Shown here piece by piece: positions 9,266 through 16,864 of a stretch of DNA of 64,000 nucleotides. Made by a program: the position numbers and the translations under genes. The stretch is taken from positions 1 through 64,000 of the forward strand of contig NZVC01000008.1 in the NCBI GenBank assembly GCA_002701395.1, in the 5' to 3' direction. This stretch comes from Maritimibacter sp. (GTDB lineage: Bacteria; Pseudomonadota; Alphaproteobacteria; Rhodobacterales; Rhodobacteraceae). Below the pieces are notes generated by a model. That model saw nothing but the letters and a program-made list of their open reading frames with translations, did no database searches and had not been told where the DNA came from. The first letter of the stretch is position 1, and each line of letters opens with the position of its first letter.

Positions 9266-10899
9266 CACGCCGTTTCCTCCGGTTCTTCGATCCAGGTCCG
9301 AAGGATCTCTAGCGTTTCGTCCCGGCGTTCATCGATCAGTTGTCGCAGCCGGTCGACGGGGTTCTCTTCGTAGTGGAAGCCGGGTGTCGGCATGATGTCA
9401 TCAAGCCCGCCGGTGTCGCCGACCAGCGACATTTGCGGCAGCGGATCCAACCCGTCGTCGATTTCTCCCGTCAGCACCGGCTCGGTGCCCGGCAGATCAG
9501 AGCCTCCGCCCGCCGCGGTAGGGCCGGCAAGGGCCGGCACCTGCGACGGAGAGGACAGGATCGGTCGGACGACGAAGAGACCGAGGACCAAAGCCACCAC
9601 TGCAAGAATTGCCATCTGGATCAGAGACATGGCGTCAAGGTGGATGCGGGATAGAAGCCCGGGTGGTTCCGCCGTGCCGTCGGTGTCGAGCGGGCGGAAT
9701 TCAAGCGACTTGATCGTGATGGTGTCGCCCCGGTCGGCGTCGAAGCCGATCGCCGACTCCACCAGTTCGCGCAGGGCGGTGATTTCCTCGTCCGAGCGGG
9801 GTTCCCAGTCTTGTTGCCCGGTGTCCGCATCGGTCGTGCGGATGCCGTCGACCAGCACCGCGACGGATATTTTTCGGATGGCTCCGGGCGCGCGCACCAG
9901 TTCGCGGGTGGTTTCCGACACCTCGTAATTCACCCTTTCGCGCGTCTCGGTATTCTCACTCTGCGAGGTGGAATCGCCGCCCGCGGCGTCGCCGTCCGGC
10001 AAGTTGCTTGCTACGGTGACTGCACCATTTTCCGTTCCGCTGGAGGTGCTTGAACGTTCTTCAGTATCGGTGCTTATCGCGACCCGGTTCTCGGGATCGA
10101 ACCTGCGTTCGATGATCGCCTCTCGATCGGTTTCAGTGTCGACATTAACCTCGACCACCGCGTTTCCGGGGCCGACGCGCGCCTCGATGATGCGTTGGAT
10201 ATTGCGCCGCAGCTCGGCGGCGCGGTCGTCTCCAGAGGTTGCCAAATCATCGTCCGGCGTGACCAACGCCCCGTTGCCGTCGATGATTGACACGTCTTCG
10301 GGCAGCAAGCCGGCCACGGCCGAGGCCACGAGGTACTTGAACGCTTTCGCCTGTGCCGGAGAAAGGGTGCCAGCCGAGCTGGTGATTGCCACAGAGGCCG
10401 TCGGTTTGAGGTCACGCTGGAACGGGTTCGAACTTGGGTTCGAGATGTGGACCCGCGCCGCCCGGACCATCGGGCTGGCTGTGATCGTCCGGGCGAGTTC
10501 TCCTTCCTTCGCGCGCCAGTAGGCGGCGTCGAACATCTGGCTTGTCGTCCCGAATCCGTTCAGGGAATCAAGCAGTTCGTACCCGGTCGCGCTATTCGCC
10601 GGCAGACCATCGGATGCAAGAGTCATGCGCAAGGCGTCGCGTTGCGCGCTATCGACGAAGATGGCCCCGTCCCGCACCTCGTACGTGACGCCCTGCTGGT
10701 CGAGGGCTTCGACGACCTCGCCCGCCGCGCCCGGTTCCAAGCCGGCGTATAGCAGCGAAAGCGGAGGCTGACCGGCCATGCGGGACAGCGCAAGAACGGC
10801 GATGAAAACGACAGCCGTCGCGCCGATTACCGTGGCGCGGCGCCGGGCATCCAGAGATGACCAGACCGATATGATCTGCTGCACGGGCGACTCCTCCAT
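9265..10899 (-). CDS. fliF: Flagellar MS-ring protein FliF
   Basis: Builds the inner-membrane MS ring on which the flagellum is nucleated. The product is 544 aa from the ATG at 10899; an upstream TTG at 10941 would add 14 residues and is less likely. The first membrane helix is at about 21-41. The YscJ/FliF domain includes LLYAGLEPGAAGEVVEAL and ARVHIS. A second helix lies at about 430-450, and the C-terminal tail (VDRLRQLIDERRDETLEILR) is the expected FliG-binding segment. FliG itself is not encoded nearby. It is divergent from fliL. Confidence 0.95.
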   Translation of the reverse strand: MEESPVQQIISVWSSLDARRRATVIGATAVVFIAVLALSRMAGQPPLSLLYAGLEPGAAGEVVEALDQQGVTYEVRDGAIFVDSAQRDALRMTLASDGLPANSATGYELLDSLNGFGTTSQMFDAAYWRAKEGELARTITASPMVRAARVHISNPSSNPFQRDLKPTASVAITSSAGTLSPAQAKAFKYLVASAVAGLLPEDVSIIDGNGALVTPDDDLATSGDDRAAELRRNIQRIIEARVGPGNAVVEVNVDTETDREAIIERRFDPENRVAISTDTEERSSTSSGTENGAVTVASNLPDGDAAGGDSTSQSENTETRERVNYEVSETTRELVRAPGAIRKISVAVLVDGIRTTDADTGQQDWEPRSDEEITALRELVESAIGFDADRGDTITIKSLEFRPLDTDGTAEPPGLLSRIHLDAMSLIQMAILAVVALVLGLFVVRPILSSPSQVPALAGPTAAGGGSDLPGTEPVLTGEIDDGLDPLPQMSLVGDTGGLDDIMPTPGFHYEENPVDRLRQLIDERRDETLEILRTWIEEPEETA

Positions 10900-10934
10900 T
10901 CTGCAGGACCCGCCTTGTTTGTGATCGATCCGTC

Positions 10935-10949
10935 TTAACAATCGGTTAG
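10935..10949. promoter_or_regulatory. CtrA-like box (TTAA-N7-TTAG) between fliF and fliL
   Basis: TTAA at 10935-10938 and TTAG at 10946-10949 with a 7-base spacer, one mismatch from the CtrA consensus. It lies 36 bp before the fliF ATG and 46 bp before the fliL ATG, so one site could serve both divergent operons. Confidence 0.55.
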
Positions 10950-10994
10950 TTCCCGACCGCTATACCGGCACCGTCACATTCGAAGGTGTCGGGC

Positions 10995-11501
10995 ATGTCC
11001 GAAGAGTCCGGGGCGCAGGATGAAGAAGCGCCGAAAAAGAAGTCGAAACTTCCAATGTTGCTGGGGCTCGTGCTGGCTATCGTCCTCGGCGGCGGCGGCT
11101 TTTTCGCGGTCTATTCCGGCATGATCCTTGCACCCGACGAATCGCACGCAGCGGAAGAGGACGAGGCGGCGATGTCGGCGGAAGAGGTCTTGGATCTGCC
11201 GCAGGTTGCATTCGTTCCGCTCGATCCGCTGGTCATCAACCTCGGGTCCGCTGCCGCCAGCAGGCACCTTAGATTCCGGGCGCAATTAGAAGTCGTTCCT
11301 GAATACCAGCAACAGGTGACCGACATGCTGCCCCGCGTGCTGGATGTGCTGAACAGCTACCTGCGCGCGGTGAATGCCGAAGACCTGGAAGATCCGACGT
11401 CGCTGATCCGGCTGCGCGCGCAGATGCTTCGGCGCGTGAAGATCGTGACCGGCGAAGGGCGCGTTAAGGACTTGTTAATCATGGAATTCGTTCTGAATTG
11501 A
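10995..11501 (+). CDS. fliL: Flagellar basal body-associated protein FliL
   Basis: Inner-membrane protein that surrounds the stator and supports motor torque. The 168-aa product has a short acidic/basic N-terminus, one membrane helix at about 21-43, and a periplasmic FliL/stomatin-like domain (VPLDPLVINLGS, RFRAQLEV, DMLPRVLDVLNSYLR, RLRAQMLRRVKIVTGEGRVKD). The ATG at 10995 is preferred over the GTG 9 bases upstream because AAGGTG sits at a good distance. It is the first gene of the stator and export operon. Confidence 0.93.
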   Translation: MSEESGAQDEEAPKKKSKLPMLLGLVLAIVLGGGGFFAVYSGMILAPDESHAAEEDEAAMSAEEVLDLPQVAFVPLDPLVINLGSAAASRHLRFRAQLEVVPEYQQQVTDMLPRVLDVLNSYLRAVNAEDLEDPTSLIRLRAQMLRRVKIVTGEGRVKDLLIMEFVLN

Positions 11502-11510
11502 GGGGGCCAG

Positions 11511-12053
11511 ATGGAGCTGATATCCGATATTCTGCTTATCGCGGGGGCGTTGGGCGCGGCTTTCTACTGTGTCGTCCTGTCCCGGCGTCTTCGGCGTTTC
11601 AACGATCTGGAAAAGGGTGTCGGCGGCGCCATCGCGGTGCTGTCCGCCCAGGTGGATGACATGACGAAGACGTTGCAGATGGCGCAAGGCGTCGCGCGCG
11701 GATCAAACGCATCGCTCGAAGACCTGACGACTCGGGCTGAAAGCGTATCCCGAAAGCTGGAGATCCTGGTCGCGGCGTTGCATGACCTGCCCGAGCCGGA
11801 GGCTGCCCGCGGCAATGAGAAGACCGCGGACAGCGCGTCTGAGACGCCCGCTTCCCAAGGGGCAGAGCCTGCGGTGGATGTCGCGGGGGATGCCTTTTCG
11901 CGCGATGCGGCTCGGGCTGAACCCATCGCCGCGGAGGCCGTGGCATCCAGCGCGGAAACGCCGCCTGTTGAACCGTCACCGTCCGAGCCGCAAGCGCCCG
12001 CAACCGGGCTGTTCCGGAGCAACCGAAGCTGGTTGCCGGAGGCGGCGGAATGA
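11511..12053 (+). CDS. DUF6468-like membrane protein of the flagellar locus
   Basis: Function unknown. The 180-aa product has one N-terminal membrane helix (about 5-22), then RRLRRFNDLEKGVGGAIAVL and a likely coiled coil to about residue 90, then an Ala/Pro/Glu-rich low-complexity tail. The pattern matches my recollection of DUF6468, a family found beside fliL and motA in alphaproteobacteria. It starts 9 bp after fliL, and its stop overlaps the motE-like start. A structural role near the stator is an inference from position. Confidence 0.7.
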   Translation: MELISDILLIAGALGAAFYCVVLSRRLRRFNDLEKGVGGAIAVLSAQVDDMTKTLQMAQGVARGSNASLEDLTTRAESVSRKLEILVAALHDLPEPEAARGNEKTADSASETPASQGAEPAVDVAGDAFSRDAARAEPIAAEAVASSAETPPVEPSPSEPQAPATGLFRSNRSWLPEAAE

Positions 12054-12679
12054 GAATTCCAAGACGTCGCAACCCATCGGCTCGCACCCGGCCCGCTCGG
12101 TCGCGCGGGGGCAGGGGGCCATTGTGGATCCTGGTCCTGATGCTGCTTGCCTCTGGGGGGCTGCGCCTGATGTCGGGCACCGGGCAGGTGATCGCCGAAG
12201 AGATGGCCGGGCTCGCCGGCGGGAACGAAACCGCGGATGCGAGCGCAGAGCCGGAAGCCTGTGATGTGCCCGAAGATATCGCGGCGGTGCTGGAGGCGTT
12301 GGACCTCAGGGAAGCTCGGATTGAGACGCGCGAGGCTGCGCTGGCAGACCGCGCGGCTGCGCTGAAGCTGGCGGAGGAAGAGATCGCGCGAAACCTGGCT
12401 GCTCTGCAGGCCGCCGAGCAAGAGCTCGAGGCGATGGTCGCGTTGTCGGAAGAAGCGTCCGAAAGCGATCTGGCACGGCTGACGACGGTATACGAATCGA
12501 TGAAGCCGAAGGAAGCCGCGGCCTTGTTCGAGACGATGGCACCCGATTTCGCGGCCGGGTTCCTGGGGAGGATGCGGCCCGACGCGGCGGCGGCCATCAT
12601 GGCGGGCCTTACACCAGAGACGGCCTATACCGTCAGCGTGCTTCTGGCTGGGCGCAACGCGAATGCGCCAACGGAATGA
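12050..12679 (+). CDS. MotE-like stator accessory protein
   Basis: The 209-aa product has a basic N-terminus, a membrane helix at about 24-38, a heptad-rich coiled coil at about 85-140, and a C-terminal MgtE-N-like helical domain (YESMKPKEAAALFETM, FAAGFLGRMRPDAAAAIMAG). This layout resembles the MotE family; in rhizobia MotE is a periplasmic chaperone of the stator partner MotC. The start overlaps the upstream gene by 4 bp, and motA follows after 78 bp. The family match is good, but the exact role here is inferred. Confidence 0.75.
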   Translation: MRIPRRRNPSARTRPARSRGGRGPLWILVLMLLASGGLRLMSGTGQVIAEEMAGLAGGNETADASAEPEACDVPEDIAAVLEALDLREARIETREAALADRAAALKLAEEEIARNLAALQAAEQELEAMVALSEEASESDLARLTTVYESMKPKEAAALFETMAPDFAAGFLGRMRPDAAAAIMAGLTPETAYTVSVLLAGRNANAPTE

Positions 12680-12757
12680 TGCGCCGCACACCGCGGATTA
12701 ACGAAATTGCGGTTACCCTGACCCCGCGATCGAGCGGACAGGAAAGAGAGATGGCTG

Positions 12758-13627
12758 ATGATCGGGCTTATCGGTATCGCGGTGATCTTCATCATGGTGT
12801 TCGGCGGCTATCTGCTTGCCGGTGGCAAGATGTCGATCATTTTGAAATCCCTTCCTTTCGAGATGATGATGATCGGGGGCGCGGCCGTCGGCGCCTTCGC
12901 AATTTCGAACGACATGTCGGGCATCAAGCACACGCTCAAGGACGTCGGCAAGGTGTTCAAAGGGCCGCGCTGGAAGCACGAGGACTATCGCGATCTGCTT
13001 TGCCTGCTGTTCGAGTTGATCCGCCTTGCCCGGTCGAACGCTGTCGCGCTTGAAGAGCATATCGAGGATCCGCCAAGCTCAGCTATTTTCCAGCGATATC
13101 CGAAGATCCTGAAAGACCACGAGGCGATCGATCTGATCTGCGACACGTTGCGCGCAGCGTCGATGAACTACGACGACCCGCACCAGGTGGAAGAGGTCCT
13201 TGAGAAGCGGATGGAAGCCAACCTGCACCATGCGATGCACGGTAGTCACGCGCTTCAGACGGTCGCCGACGGCCTTCCGGCGCTGGGCATCGTGGCTGCC
13301 GTGCTTGGTGTGATCAAGACGATGGGCTCAATCGACCAACCGCCAGAAATCCTTGGCAAGATGATTGGCGGCGCGCTTGTGGGAACGTTTCTTGGGGTGT
13401 TCCTTGCCTACGGGCTGGTGGGCCCGTTCTCGGCCAAGGTTAAATCTGTGGTCGAAGAGGATGCGCATTTCTACCAGCTCATCCGCGAGGTTCTGGTGGC
13501 AAACCTGCACAACCACGCAACAAACATTTGTATCGAGGTCGGGCGTCAAAATACCCCCAGCCACTGCCGCCCCAGCTTTTCCGAGCTTGAGGACGCGCTG
13601 AAAGAGGTCAAGCAGGACGCGGCATGA
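12758..13627 (+). CDS. motA: Flagellar motor stator protein MotA
   Basis: Proton-channel stator subunit that presses on FliG. The 289-aa product has the expected four membrane helices: two near the N-terminus (1-55) and two at about 165-225 around the conserved GLPALGIVAAVLGVIKTMGS and GGALVGTFLGVFLAYG segments. The cytoplasmic loop between them carries the charged region that contacts the rotor. Its last 4 bases overlap the start of the 811-aa exported protein, so the two are almost certainly co-translated. Confidence 0.95.
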   Translation: MIGLIGIAVIFIMVFGGYLLAGGKMSIILKSLPFEMMMIGGAAVGAFAISNDMSGIKHTLKDVGKVFKGPRWKHEDYRDLLCLLFELIRLARSNAVALEEHIEDPPSSAIFQRYPKILKDHEAIDLICDTLRAASMNYDDPHQVEEVLEKRMEANLHHAMHGSHALQTVADGLPALGIVAAVLGVIKTMGSIDQPPEILGKMIGGALVGTFLGVFLAYGLVGPFSAKVKSVVEEDAHFYQLIREVLVANLHNHATNICIEVGRQNTPSHCRPSFSELEDALKEVKQDAA

Positions 13628-16059
13628 GGTGTTGGTTGGTCGCAGTCTTGCTCGCGGTTCTGGGGTTCCCGGCCTCTGCCCAATCGTTCCGCGTCGAATC
13701 TGGAGAGCATCCGGGCTACACGCGGTTGGCCATTCTCTTCGGCGCACTTCCGGACTGGCAGACCGGGCGAGTCCCGGGCGGCTATGAGGTGCGGACCGAC
13801 TTGCCAGACGCGACCTATCGGCTGCAGAAGGTGTTCAACCGCATTCCGCGGACTCGCGTCCGAGACATCCGCAATCTTCCCGGCGGCGGCCTAGCGATAG
13901 AGTCGGACTGTGACTGTCATCTCGAGGTGTTCGAGTACAACGGCAATCTGGTCATCGACATCCGGGATGGTCCGGCCCCTGAAGGATCGGCGTTCAACCA
14001 ACCCTTCCCGTCGGACGAACCGTCCCGTGAGACGGAGGTAATGCCGCCTATGCCACCTTTGGCCGACCCAGCCGCGCGGGTGCGGCCGGAACTGGCAGGG
14101 TTCGTGCCGGATCTTGCTTCTCCGGAGGCGTTCGAAACGGGTCGGCTCCGCACTCCCTACGCGTGGGAGGACACGCTTTCGCTGGATCTGGACGATGTGG
14201 CCGGCAACGCGGCATCGGACGTCCCGCAATCTGTCGATGATGCCGATGGCGATCCCGAGGTGGCGGGGCTTGGCATGGCGGACCGGCTGGACGCATTGCA
14301 GGCAGAGCTGATTTCACAGATCAGTCGCGCCGCCGGGCAAGGGGTCGTGGAACCGGATGCTTCGCAGATCGAGGCGGCGCTGGATCGCGCCCGAGCCACG
14401 GCGGAAACGTCACCGCCCGATGAGGCACCCCCAGAGCCGGCGCCCGACCCGGAACCCGCTGTCGAACCCGACCCGGAGCCGGTCGGCGAGGGCCTCGCAT
14501 TAGAGGATCGGGACAACATCAAGATCGAGACATCGGTTGATCGCGGGCGCAGCGGCCTTCGGGAAGTGCTGCCGTTGACGGAAGAGGGGGGCCACTGCAT
14601 CGCCGATGCTCAACTGGACCTACCGAACTGGGGCGCATCGCCTGAATCCGGCGCGGATTTGTCCAACTATCGCAGTCGGATCGTTGGGGAATTCGACGCG
14701 GCGGATGCCGACAGTATCGCGGCGCTTGCGCGAAACTATCTTTTCCTGACCTTCGGCCTCGAGGCGCGGGTGCTGATCCACGCATTCGGAACGCCGATCG
14801 AGGATGCCGAAATCTACGAGTCGATGTCTCACATCATGGACGATGGCTTCGCGCCGCCGGAGGGTCCCTTCGACGACCAACTGTCCTGCCGCAACCGGTC
14901 GGCGCTGTGGGCGGCATTGGCGCGACCACATCTTCGGCCCACCGACAGGATCGCGACGCCATCGATCTTGGCGGCGTTCTCCGAGCTTCCCGTGCACCTC
15001 CGCCGCCATCTTGGTCCGTACCTGGTTGAGCGTTTTCTGGAGGCCGGGGACGAACAGGCCGCAAGCACCGTCCGCAATGCCGTCGCCCGCGCGCCCGGCG
15101 ATCATGGGGACGGTTTCCGCATGATCGAAGGCGACATCGCGATGGGGGCCGGGGATGTGGCAGAGGCAGAGTCGCACTATGACGACATCGTTGCTTCGGA
15201 CGGACCGCTTGCGCCCGATGCACTGGTCAAGCTGATCGACACGCAGATCGCCAACGACGAACCGGTCTCGACAGCCGACCGTGACAATGCGGCCGCCATG
15301 GCCTTTTCCCACCGCGGCAACCCGACCGGGTCTGAGTTGATGCGGGTCTACCTTCGGGCGCTGGCCCACGGGGGCCAGATCCCCGAGGCGCTGACCGGGC
15401 TGGAAGACCAAGGCGATGCCTTTGACGAAACACTCCGACAGGACTTGCTACTTGAGTTTCTTGCGCTTGCCGCGTCCGACTCTCCGCAGGACCAGTTCCT
15501 GCGAACGGTGCTGCCTGGGCCGCTCGACCTGGGGGTCGATGACGAGGCCGACGCGGTGCGGCGGGCGATCGCGGAGCGACTAATCGGGCTTGGCCTGACA
15601 GAAGCGGCGCGCGCGCAGATGTCGGCCGATCTGTCAATCCCGTCTCCGGAGGACAGAGTGTTGTACGCTAGGGCCTATCTGGCGGAACAGAGACCCGATC
15701 TTGTGTTCGGCTACCTTGCCGGGTTGGAGGACACAGAAGCCGCGGTGCTGCGCGCGCGCGCCCACGAGATGGCGGGAGAGTACGAGGCGGCAGCCCGGAT
15801 CTACGGACAGATTGGCGACGCAGAGGCGCAGTCGCGGGCGTTGTGGCGCGCCGAAAATTGGGACGCCGCCCGCGAACTAACCGACGGGGCTGAACAGGCG
15901 GCCGCGGAGCTGGCAAGTACCATCGAGCCCGCGGAAGACACCCCCGCGCCGTTGCCTGAGGGGATGCTGTCGAATTCCCGTAGTCTTCTGGACAGCAGCC
16001 GCGAGAGCCGACGCATCCTGGACGACCTGTTGTCGGAAACCGCGCCGGCGGGCGGCTGA
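13624..16059 (+). CDS. Exported 811-aa protein coupled to motA, possible MotC-like stator component
   Basis: Not assigned to a named family. It has a clear signal peptide (1-19, ending ASAQS). An AMIN-like beta domain covers about 20-115, with a YTRLAILF strand and a CDCHLEVFEYNGNLVIDIRD end. A Pro/Glu-rich linker lies at about 255-295. A long helical C-terminal region (about 330-780) is rich in Ala/Leu/Glu and looks like TPR/SEL1-type repeats. The start overlaps the motA stop (ATGA) and sltF follows. Position suggests a periplasmic stator or ring factor, as MotC is in rhizobia, but this is inference. Confidence 0.7.
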   Translation: MRCWLVAVLLAVLGFPASAQSFRVESGEHPGYTRLAILFGALPDWQTGRVPGGYEVRTDLPDATYRLQKVFNRIPRTRVRDIRNLPGGGLAIESDCDCHLEVFEYNGNLVIDIRDGPAPEGSAFNQPFPSDEPSRETEVMPPMPPLADPAARVRPELAGFVPDLASPEAFETGRLRTPYAWEDTLSLDLDDVAGNAASDVPQSVDDADGDPEVAGLGMADRLDALQAELISQISRAAGQGVVEPDASQIEAALDRARATAETSPPDEAPPEPAPDPEPAVEPDPEPVGEGLALEDRDNIKIETSVDRGRSGLREVLPLTEEGGHCIADAQLDLPNWGASPESGADLSNYRSRIVGEFDAADADSIAALARNYLFLTFGLEARVLIHAFGTPIEDAEIYESMSHIMDDGFAPPEGPFDDQLSCRNRSALWAALARPHLRPTDRIATPSILAAFSELPVHLRRHLGPYLVERFLEAGDEQAASTVRNAVARAPGDHGDGFRMIEGDIAMGAGDVAEAESHYDDIVASDGPLAPDALVKLIDTQIANDEPVSTADRDNAAAMAFSHRGNPTGSELMRVYLRALAHGGQIPEALTGLEDQGDAFDETLRQDLLLEFLALAASDSPQDQFLRTVLPGPLDLGVDDEADAVRRAIAERLIGLGLTEAARAQMSADLSIPSPEDRVLYARAYLAEQRPDLVFGYLAGLEDTEAAVLRARAHEMAGEYEAAARIYGQIGDAEAQSRALWRAENWDAARELTDGAEQAAAELASTIEPAEDTPAPLPEGMLSNSRSLLDSSRESRRILDDLLSETAPAGG

Positions 16060-16137
16060 TCCGCCGCCGGTTACGGTTTGTTCAGGCGACTCGGTTACCT
16101 AGGACCCGATGGCCAGAATGGCAGCAAGGGTGCGGCG

Positions 16138-16860
16138 ATGGGACGAAAGGTCTACCGATTTCCTGTAAGGATCGTCGTCTTTCTTGGGCTTGTCAGTTCC
16201 TTTTTGTTGTACGGTGCGGTTGGCGTGCAGGCCCGCACCGTCAGCGATCTCCCCGGTTTGTGCGAAGACGCGGCACGACAGGTCTCTGCTGAAAGTGGCG
16301 TGCCGCTGGACGTGCTGCGTGCGATCGCCTTGACCGAAAGCGGCCGCGCAAACGGCGGCACGGTTCGGCCCTGGCCCTGGACCGTCAACATGGAAGGGGC
16401 TGGCAAGTGGTTCGAATCCCTGCCCGCCGCGCTCGCGTTCGTCGATCTGCATGTCTCTGCCGGGGCGCGAAGCTTTGATGTCGGCTGTTTTCAGATCAAT
16501 CACCGCTGGCACGGACACGCCTTCGGTTCGATCCGTGAGATGTTCGACCCGGTGGCCAACGCACGCTACGCCGCGAATTTCCTTGCCGATCTGCACCGGG
16601 AACTGGGGGACTGGAGCCTTGCTGCAGGGGCCTATCATTCCCGCACACCGGAACTCGCCGCGCGGTACCGCGCCCGCTTCGACGCCATACGCGTCAGCCT
16701 TGCGCCATCTGCGGTCCCGACAACGACCGCTGGATTGCCGCCTGACGACGCACAGACGCCAAATGGCTATCCGTTGATGGTCAGCGACGCGAGCGGCCAG
16801 ACGCTGGGTTCGCTTGTGCCCCTGACGGGTTCGGGTCGCGCCCTGTTCGCGGTGGAATGA
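16138..16860 (+). CDS. sltF: Flagellum-specific lytic transglycosylase SltF
   Basis: Cleaves peptidoglycan so that the rod can pass the cell wall. The 240-aa product has a signal peptide or membrane segment at about 11-32 and an SLT (goose-lysozyme-like) domain from about 40. The catalytic glutamate is E67 in ALTESGR, followed by FDVGCFQIN and ANARYAANFLADL motifs. The ATG at 16138, with AAGGG upstream, is preferred over a far-upstream TTG. The flagellar context matches SltF of Rhodobacter, which supplies the muramidase activity absent from its short FlgJ. Confidence 0.9.
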   Translation: MGRKVYRFPVRIVVFLGLVSSFLLYGAVGVQARTVSDLPGLCEDAARQVSAESGVPLDVLRAIALTESGRANGGTVRPWPWTVNMEGAGKWFESLPAALAFVDLHVSAGARSFDVGCFQINHRWHGHAFGSIREMFDPVANARYAANFLADLHRELGDWSLAAGAYHSRTPELAARYRARFDAIRVSLAPSAVPTTTAGLPPDDAQTPNGYPLMVSDASGQTLGSLVPLTGSGRALFAVE

Positions 16861-16864
16861 CGCC

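Noticed and set aside
12698-12717. TTAA and TTAC half-sites upstream of motA
   Set aside because: The spacer is 11 bases, not the 7 bases of a CtrA site.
16405-16420. A tRNA T-loop-like sequence (GGTTCGAATCC)
   Set aside because: It lies inside sltF, encoding WFESL, and no cloverleaf can be formed around it.
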